Shown piece after piece: positions 7,924-12,818 of a stretch of DNA of 12,818 bases (position 1 is the stretch's first letter; every line of letters begins with the position of its first letter). Source of the DNA: Candidatus Neomicrothrix sp. UBA6944 (GTDB lineage Bacteria > Actinomycetota > Acidimicrobiia > Acidimicrobiales > Poriferisodalaceae); assembly GCA_002448715.1 (NCBI GenBank), contig DJZU01000091.1, positions 1 to 12,818 of the forward strand, in the 5' to 3' direction. Under the pieces are notes generated by a model. It did no database searches. It saw only the letters and a list, made by a program, of their open reading frames with translations, and was not told the origin of the DNA. The position numbers and the translations under genes are program-made.

Positions 7924-8846
7924 GAAAACGACGTACAAACGACGAGCGGTTGGGACTGCAGTTGGCGATGATGTTGTGGGCACACGAACACCAGCCGGTC
8001 ACCGTCTCCGAAGTAGCGAAACACTTTGGGCTTGATCCCGACGACGCCTATAGTGAGCTTTATCCGCTTCAAGGGATCGAAGTTGCCGTCAGCGACGAAT
8101 TCCACAATCTGGGAGTCATCGTTGACGAAGACGGAGAAATTTTCTTCGACATTAACCCTTTAATAGGTCGACCCCGAAGACTTGAACGTAGCGAGGCCAT
8201 AGGTCTCCTCGCGGTTGCGAACGCTGCGCTCAGTTTGCCCGGAATGGATGTCGATGCTCTTAGGACAGGAGTATCAAAATTGGAGGCTGCTCTCGGAACT
8301 GATTCGGCAGTCGCAGTAGATATTTCTGAGCCAGATTTCCTTGGGACTATCCAGCAAGCTACGAAAGATCGTGCCTGTATTCGATTCGACTACTACGCAC
8401 GGTGGTCTGATGAGATGTCAACCCGAACCGTCGAACCATATGAAACAGTTAACTTGTCGGGGGACTGGTATCTGCGCGCGCACTGTCAACTTCGAGACCA
8501 GCATCGGACCTTTCGTGTCGACCGCATTGAAGAAGTCGAACTAACAGGTTCCGTTCACCAAAGAACAGACCCAGGTGATGAAGTCTTTACCGGAGGAGAA
8601 GAAGCACCCATTGTAAGAATCGAAGTTCCACATAATTTGCGATGGATGATTGAGTCTTTGCCAGCTTCAATCACCGAACAAGGAGAAAGACTAGTAATTG
8701 AAATGTCTGTCTCGAGCACTGTCTTTTTAGAACGGTTGTTGCTGCGCCTTGGGGCAGACGCCCAAGTAACTGCGAACGAACCCTTCCAAAGCCTCGCATC
8801 TACAGCGGCTAAACGTTTACTGAGTCGCTACGAGCAACTCTCATAG
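7920..8846 (+). CDS. pafC: PafC-like WYL-domain transcriptional regulator
   Basis: A 308-residue WYL protein that should pair with the upstream PafB-like product; in some actinobacteria the two are fused into one chain. It shows an N-terminal winged helix (about 8-55, QPVTVSEVAKHFGLDPDDAY), a linker region with RPRRLERSEAIGLLAVANAA (84-103), a WYL domain (about 140-210) with the exact WYL tripeptide at 183-185 and the conserved FRVDRI (198-203), and a C-terminal WCX-like domain (about 228-305). The start is a GTG overlapping the previous TGA by four bases, which makes coupling almost certain. The acyltransferase gene follows after 18 bases on the same strand. In characterised actinobacteria pafBC often precedes tatA/tatC; that arrangement is absent here. 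Confidence 0.9.
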   Translation: MRKRRTNDERLGLQLAMMLWAHEHQPVTVSEVAKHFGLDPDDAYSELYPLQGIEVAVSDEFHNLGVIVDEDGEIFFDINPLIGRPRRLERSEAIGLLAVANAALSLPGMDVDALRTGVSKLEAALGTDSAVAVDISEPDFLGTIQQATKDRACIRFDYYARWSDEMSTRTVEPYETVNLSGDWYLRAHCQLRDQHRTFRVDRIEEVELTGSVHQRTDPGDEVFTGGEEAPIVRIEVPHNLRWMIESLPASITEQGERLVIEMSVSSTVFLERLLLRLGADAQVTANEPFQSLASTAAKRLLSRYEQLS

Positions 8847-8864
8847 CAGGATAGGGTCCCGCCC

Positions 8865-9503
8865 ATGCTTCGACTTCATTCTCGATGTCGCTCTGCTATT
8901 GGTCGACTGATTCGGGCCGTATCCCGCAGGCTCAACAGCGCGGCTTCAATTGGTCCCAATGATCATGGAGCTAGGCCGTACAAACAATTCGGGAACGGTT
9001 CGATAATTAGTTGGCCCACTGGAAACATGTATGGCGAGCGGTGGATCAGTATCGGTGAGGACACCATGATCGCCGCTCACGTCACGCTCTCTGCGGGAAT
9101 GGTGCCGGGTCAGGAGATGATGACTGATCCCGTTGTGATCATTGGTGATCGATGCCTAATCGGAAGGGGGAGTTCGATAGTTGGTCACTACCGAATAGAT
9201 ATTGGAGATGATGTGTATACAGGGATGAACGTGTATATCACTGACCAAAATCATGGATACGAAGATCTTGAGATCCCTATTGGTATTCAAAATCCCCAAG
9301 ACGACCCCGTGGTAATTGGTTCGGGAAGTTGGATTGGTTCCGGAGCTGTCGTTCTACCGGGAGCTCAAATTGGTAAACATTGCGTTGTCGCTGCAAACTC
9401 GGTGGTTCGAGGACATTTTCCTGCTAACTCAGTTATAGCGGGGGTTCCAGCCAAGGTCGTTCGAATTCATGATGGAATGAACTGGACACGACCAGAACCC
9501 TGA
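8865..9503 (+). CDS. Hexapeptide-repeat (left-handed beta-helix) acyltransferase
   Basis: A 212-residue acyltransferase of the LbetaH family, which includes Maa, NodL and sugar or polysaccharide O-acetyltransferases that move an acetyl group from acetyl-CoA to a hydroxyl or amino group. Imperfect hexapeptide repeats run through about 60-200, for example ISIGED, VIIGDR, IDIGDD, SWIGSG and AQIGKH. The probable catalytic histidine is H130 in ITDQNHGYED, and the typical C-terminal block is VIAGVPAKVVR (190-200). The first 24 residues are rich in arginine and could form a basic amphipathic helix on the membrane. The ATG at 8865 has AGGA about 13 bases upstream. The gene is close behind the PafC-like gene and probably in its operon. 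It ends one base before the convergent EEP hydrolase stop. The substrate is unknown. Confidence 0.88.
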   Translation: MLRLHSRCRSAIGRLIRAVSRRLNSAASIGPNDHGARPYKQFGNGSIISWPTGNMYGERWISIGEDTMIAAHVTLSAGMVPGQEMMTDPVVIIGDRCLIGRGSSIVGHYRIDIGDDVYTGMNVYITDQNHGYEDLEIPIGIQNPQDDPVVIGSGSWIGSGAVVLPGAQIGKHCVVAANSVVRGHFPANSVIAGVPAKVVRIHDGMNWTRPEP

Positions 9504-9504
9504 C

Positions 9505-10299
9505 TTACTGACCTGTCTCGTCAACGAGATCAACTACTACTGCCCAGTGATCTGAAGCCGTTATCCCGTCAACCGGATCAACCCCTGCGAGGTGCGCTGC
9601 CGCAACATTTCCTATAGGCGCAGGTCGAGGCCAGGAAACGAATACATAGTCAAGTCTGCGTTGAGGCCATGTAGCCTCCGCGAGGTAAGGGTTTGCCTTA
9701 TCCCACGTCCAACCCGGCGACTCATTGCACTGCGGCCAGGCATCAGTCATAGCGAGCCCTTCAACTGGGGTCGGTGCTTCTCCTGTAATCATTCGAACCT
9801 CCGTTGAGTTTGGCGTTGCGTTGAAATCGCCAGCTAGCAGGACTGGATGACCCTCCGGATCGTGATTGCTGGCGACTAAGTCGTAAATTGTCCTAACTTG
9901 CTCTTGTCGTCGACCGCTCTGGTCGAATCGATACTCGAGATGAGTGCAGATAACAGGAATTCGCGTACCTAGTCGATCCAGTATTGCCACCAAAGCCCAC
10001 CGGGTCCCGGGGCCGTCGGTGGGAGGTAGCTGGACAGCTTCGCTTGCGCTGATCGGATAACGACTCAAGATAGCGTTGCCGAAAGAGTGACCTTTCCACC
10101 AACGTTCAGGCGTCCTCGCAAAGTGCATATTTAGATCATCAGCCAACTCTTTGGCTTGATCGCGCCCAGTTTCTGAACTCCACACTTCCTGTAAACAAAT
10201 CACATCAGCGTTTACTTGTTTCAACGTCTGATGAATTGCTACCTGACGAGATTTCCAGTCACCGAAACGCCACCACAGGTTCCAGGTCGCTATTCGCAC
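9505..10299 (-). CDS. Endonuclease/exonuclease/phosphatase (EEP) superfamily hydrolase
   Basis: A metal-dependent phosphodiesterase or nuclease of the DNase I/exonuclease III/sphingomyelinase fold. All EEP landmarks are present when numbered from the GTG at 10299: N7 in TWNLWW, E38 in LQEVW, H120 in CTHLE, GDFN (157-160), the RRLDYVF block with D217, and the terminal SDHWAV with D250 and H251. The frame also opens at an ATG at 10344 and a GTG at 10404. I chose 10299 because the conserved fold begins immediately (RIATWNLW) and AGGGA lies 12 bases upstream; the upstream 35 residues look non-coding. No signal peptide is seen with this start, so the enzyme is probably cytoplasmic. Activity on DNA, RNA, inositol phosphates or lipids cannot be decided from sequence. 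It lies back to back with the methyltransferase gene. Confidence 0.88.
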   Translation of the reverse strand: MRIATWNLWWRFGDWKSRQVAIHQTLKQVNADVICLQEVWSSETGRDQAKELADDLNMHFARTPERWWKGHSFGNAILSRYPISASEAVQLPPTDGPGTRWALVAILDRLGTRIPVICTHLEYRFDQSGRRQEQVRTIYDLVASNHDPEGHPVLLAGDFNATPNSTEVRMITGEAPTPVEGLAMTDAWPQCNESPGWTWDKANPYLAEATWPQRRLDYVFVSWPRPAPIGNVAAAHLAGVDPVDGITASDHWAVVVDLVDETGQ

Positions 10300-10468
10300 A
10301 CATTCACCGTATCCCTGTTTCCTGGGCTTAGAGATGTAAATCATGAGAATCTGAGTTGGTTTGCTGAACCGGTTGTTCCTCAGTGTCCCATCATCCCCGT
10401 ACACTCGCCGACAAGACCTTTAGTGACTTGGATTACAAGTAAGTCGCGAATTATCCAGGAGTTTTGAA
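10300..10468. promoter_or_regulatory. Divergent intergenic region between EEP hydrolase and methyltransferase genes
   Basis: This 169-base stretch separates two divergent starts and is the largest gene-free gap in the window, so it presumably holds promoters for both. I see no convincing -35/-10 pair. Part of it would be coding if the EEP hydrolase used an upstream start (10344 or 10404). The assignment rests on gene orientation only. Confidence 0.35.
10457..10461 (+). promoter_or_regulatory. Shine-Dalgarno of the DNA methyltransferase gene
   Basis: AGGAG lies seven bases before the GTG at 10469. It is the best-placed and strongest ribosome binding site in the window and fixes the non-ATG start. 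Most neighbouring genes have weak or no such site. Confidence 0.75.
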
Positions 10469-11974
10469 GTGAGCGAAAATCGGCAACGCACTTCGACTTC
10501 AGCTTTTGGGGTATCTCGTCGCGAAGGGCATGATGCGTCTGCGTTTTATTCTCGTTTTAATCCGCCGGTTTTAACTAGCGACGACACTGTTAACCCGCTT
10601 CCGGACCTAGGTGATGGATGTTTGGAAGGGGATGCGCGTGATATGCACCACCTACCTGACTCGAGCATTGCCCTAGTGGTTACTTCTCCTCCTTATTTTG
10701 TTGGTAAGGAATATGAGGACTCGATCGCAGCTGATGCTGATGATCGAGTCCCCACCACCTACTTCGACTATCTGAGCATGCTCGATTCGGTTTTTGCCGA
10801 GTGTGTGCGAGTTTTAGAACCAGGTGGAAGAATCGCGGTCAACGTTGCGAATCTTGGGCGTAAGCCTTATCGAAGTTTGTCGGCAGACGTGATGCGCATT
10901 CTCGAGGATCTGGGGCTACTTCTCCGTGGTGAGATTATTTGGCAGAAAAGTCGAGGAAGTAGCGGTTCCTGTGCTTGGGGTTCGTTCAGAAGTGCTGCGA
11001 ACCCTGCACTGCGAGATACGACTGAGCGCATCATCGTCGCGAGTAAAGGCCGGTTTGATCGAGCAAAATCTCCAGCAGCACGGGCCGAACTTGGACTTCC
11101 TCACAAAAGTACGCTCCCTACAGATGAGTTCATGGAAGCGACACTTGACGTCTGGGACATTCACGCCGAAAGTGCTCGGCGAGTCCGGCACCCTGCACCG
11201 TTTCCCGTAGAGTTGCCGCGTCGATTAATTGATCTATACACATTCGAAGGGGACGCGGTCCTTGATCCTTTCATGGGATCGGGAACCACCCTGGTAGCAG
11301 CGGCGCTTACAGACCGTTGTGGTGTTGGCTATGACCTCGATCCGGATTATGTGGGAATAGCCCGTGAGAGAATCAATGCCGCTCATGCGCGGGTATGGGC
11401 GCACCGACAACCTCCCGGTGAACAACCTCCTCTTCCAGAGATAGCTGAAGCTCTTGCAGAAGTTACAGAAGAAGAGATAGCTGCCGAAGATTTCCAGCGA
11501 CGAGCTACACAAGAAGGGAAAAAGGCTCAAGACATTGCCATCGACCTTCTAGAAAGATCTGGTTTCACGTTGCTTCAAAAGGACGTAAAAGTTCCTCGAG
11601 CTGGAGTCCAATACAACTTCAAGGTTGAAGATGCAGCAGGCCAAGAGTGGTGGATTGATGTGTCCGGAGCCTTTACGACCGTTCGTCCTGGGCTGTTGCG
11701 GATAGACACGATTTGGAAGACGCTAGGAAGGGCCTCGGTTCTAAAGGCTTATGATCCCGACGCCAGAATATTGGTACTGACTTCGCACTTACCTCGATCG
11801 GGAAGCGAAGGCGATAAGGCGCTTAGAGCTGTTGGCCCCTACGGGGTGTTTGATGCCATACCGATGTTCGATGAACAAGCCGTAGAGCGCCTTGTTCGTT
11901 ATGCCAACGGTGATGCAACTGAACCGATCCCTGGATTCTGGAAAGCCAAAGAAATAACTTCTGGTTGGAGCTGA
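10469..11974 (+). CDS. Beta-order site-specific DNA methyltransferase with C-terminal nuclease-like domain
   Basis: A 501-residue protein. The first 310 residues are an SAM-dependent amino-methyltransferase in which the catalytic motif precedes the SAM motif (beta order). The catalytic motif is TSPPYF (72-77), preceded by GDARDMHHLPDSSIALVV. The SAM-binding motif I is LDPFMGSGTT (265-274), followed by DLDPDYVGIARERI (289-302). An S-P-P-Y motif IV is typical of N4-cytosine enzymes but also occurs in some N6-adenine ones. A charged, helix-rich linker (about 320-362) leads to a second domain (about 350-485) with GFTLLQKDVKV and EWWIDVSGAF (393-402). The hydrophobic strand ending in D397-V-S, with an upstream acidic stretch, recalls PD-(D/E)XK nucleases, but the usual lysine is replaced. 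The GTG start has a strong AGGAG. The stop overlaps the next start (TGATG). The methyltransferase is sure; the nuclease reading is tentative. Confidence 0.9.
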   Translation: MSENRQRTSTSAFGVSRREGHDASAFYSRFNPPVLTSDDTVNPLPDLGDGCLEGDARDMHHLPDSSIALVVTSPPYFVGKEYEDSIAADADDRVPTTYFDYLSMLDSVFAECVRVLEPGGRIAVNVANLGRKPYRSLSADVMRILEDLGLLLRGEIIWQKSRGSSGSCAWGSFRSAANPALRDTTERIIVASKGRFDRAKSPAARAELGLPHKSTLPTDEFMEATLDVWDIHAESARRVRHPAPFPVELPRRLIDLYTFEGDAVLDPFMGSGTTLVAAALTDRCGVGYDLDPDYVGIARERINAAHARVWAHRQPPGEQPPLPEIAEALAEVTEEEIAAEDFQRRATQEGKKAQDIAIDLLERSGFTLLQKDVKVPRAGVQYNFKVEDAAGQEWWIDVSGAFTTVRPGLLRIDTIWKTLGRASVLKAYDPDARILVLTSHLPRSGSEGDKALRAVGPYGVFDAIPMFDEQAVERLVRYANGDATEPIPGFWKAKEITSGWS

Positions 11975-12309
11975 TGCCTGGAGTCGCGTATGCCGTCGTG
12001 AGGTCAGAACCTCCTCAAGTGTTTCTTGCCACCGACGTCGATGTGTTGCACCGGGTTCTAGCATCGGAGTTAGTTGCGCGCACGCCCTCAGATGTTCTAA
12101 CGAATAGCGAGACAGATGCGGTTCGGAGAGCTCTTCTTGATGAGCGATGGGGCGATGCGGTCCTCGCATGGATTGATTTGATGGGTGTTGAGGTAGACGT
12201 GTACACCCATCTGCATGTCTACACCGAAAACGATCTACCCGAGGATCTCATAGGCGCACAGCTGCAATTCTCACCGCTTTTTCGAGACACTTCTCAATCC
12301 ACGGCCTAG
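11974..12309 (+). CDS. Small acidic protein of unknown function, coupled to the methyltransferase
   Basis: An 111-residue protein starting at the ATG that shares its A with the methyltransferase stop codon (TGATG); a TTG three codons earlier is less likely. I recognise no family. The N terminus reads like a beta-rich fold (VAYAVVRSEPPQVFLATDVD), followed by helical stretches (DVLHRVLASELVAR; AVRRALLDERWGDAVLAWID) and another strand-like segment with several aromatics (VEVDVYTHLHVYTEND). It is rich in Asp and Glu, with no cysteines, no signal peptide and no membrane segment. The overlap implies cotranslation with the methyltransferase, so a partner or modulator role is plausible but unproven. 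Its last four bases overlap the convergent transporter gene, and both stops fall in one CTAG. Confidence 0.75.
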   Translation: MPGVAYAVVRSEPPQVFLATDVDVLHRVLASELVARTPSDVLTNSETDAVRRALLDERWGDAVLAWIDLMGVEVDVYTHLHVYTENDLPEDLIGAQLQFSPLFRDTSQSTA

Positions 12310-12818
12310 CTAAATAACGCGACCAGAATTATGCGGATAGCAATCGCCGTTAAGGTGAAGCGAAATAGATGTCCGAACAGTTGCTCGCTGAGGTTTCTCA
12401 AGACTCGTGTACCGAGCCAAGTGCCAAGGATCACCGAGCTGATTCCGATACCTAGTAAAGCTAACTGATCTAAGTATGCGAATCCGTCTGCTGTGAAGAG
12501 GATTACTTTCGCCAGATGCCCAAACGTTTGAGCCATAGCGAAAGTAGCCACCATGGCAGTTCGGAGAGGCAGTTCGGCCCTGAATACGGGCGCGATAGCT
12601 GGGCCAGTGACACCAAACGGAATGTTGAGAAACCCAGCGATCGCTCCAAGGGGGATGAAAGTTCGACGGCCGCTACCGAGGAGTGAGACGATCTTCCCTA
12701 AACCTTGAGGCCACCACACAAATACCAACGCAAAAACAGCGATAAGAATGCTGCCGACGTTGACCGGAAAGACGCCAGCGACCAGAAGCCCACCCATACC
12801 TGCTGGCAGCAAAAGAAG
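12306..12818 (-). CDS. TauE/SafE (TSUP) family membrane transporter, C-terminal part (5' partial)
   Basis: About 170 residues of a polytopic membrane protein whose frame stays open to the right edge; the N-terminal third or so is outside the window. The visible part matches the middle loop and second half of the TSUP fold. PAGMGGLLVAG near the edge corresponds to the mid-protein P-G-rich turn, a hydrophilic loop follows, and the second repeat has PFGVTGPAIAPVF (65-77) and the conserved TAMVATFAMAQTFGHLAKVILF (85-106). Two or three further hydrophobic segments lie near the C terminus. Known members export sulfite, sulfoacetate or other C1-C2 sulfur or organic anions; the substrate here is undetermined. 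It is convergent with, and overlaps by four bases, the small acidic protein gene. Confidence 0.85.
   Translation of the reverse strand, partial: LLLLPAGMGGLLVAGVFPVNVGSILIAVFALVFVWWPQGLGKIVSLLGSGRRTFIPLGAIAGFLNIPFGVTGPAIAPVFRAELPLRTAMVATFAMAQTFGHLAKVILFTADGFAYLDQLALLGIGISSVILGTWLGTRVLRNLSEQLFGHLFRFTLTAIAIRIILVALFS

Noticed and set aside
10428..10456. TTGGAT and TTATCC 17 bases apart as a promoter for the methyltransferase
   Set aside because: The implied transcription start would fall after the AGGAG ribosome binding site, so it could not serve this gene with its Shine-Dalgarno.

Overview
The window looks like a compact chromosomal piece from an actinobacterium, most likely a streamlined marine or aquatic Acidimicrobiia-type lineage. 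The support is indirect: two tandem PafB/PafC-like WYL regulators (an actinobacterial hallmark), base composition near 50% GC by eye, and very tight packing. Start-stop overlaps are frequent, and three convergent gene pairs are separated by 2, 1 and -4 bases. I cannot confirm the taxon without a search. I see no phage, insertion sequence, CRISPR array or plasmid function, and no gene-free stretch over 300 bases.

Layout. (1) 3-3454, plus strand: three inner-membrane permeases of a branched-chain amino acid (LivHM) type ABC importer. They are a LivM-like protein with an unusual C-terminal membrane extension, whose 5' end lies outside the window; a LivH-like protein; and a second LivM-like protein that overlaps the LivH stop by one base. 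A perfect 12-bp stem-loop separates the first from the second. The ATPases and binding protein are not here and are presumably upstream. (2) 3533-3608: tRNA-Glu(CTC) with encoded CCA. (3) 3711-5201: a malonyl-CoA synthetase (MatB)-like acyl-CoA ligase, tail to tail with (4) 5204-6940, minus strand, an FAD-dependent glycerol-3-phosphate dehydrogenase (GlpD). (5) 6961-9503, plus strand: a likely operon of PafB-like, PafC-like and a hexapeptide-repeat acyltransferase, diverging from glpD across only 20 bases. (6) 9505-10299, minus strand: an endonuclease/exonuclease/phosphatase (EEP) superfamily hydrolase. (7) 10469-12309, plus strand: a beta-order DNA methyltransferase with an extra C-terminal domain that may be a degenerate or unusual nuclease fold, translationally coupled to a small acidic protein of unknown function. 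(8) 12306-12818, minus strand: the C-terminal part of a TauE/SafE (TSUP) family membrane transporter, running off the window.

Together the genes suggest import and activation of small organic acids or amino acids, glycerol phosphate oxidation, a DNA-damage-type transcriptional regulator pair, and a candidate single-chain restriction-modification or epigenetic unit. The methyltransferase fusion plus its coupled small partner is the most interesting candidate for something undescribed. Most of the rest is ordinary housekeeping and transport.
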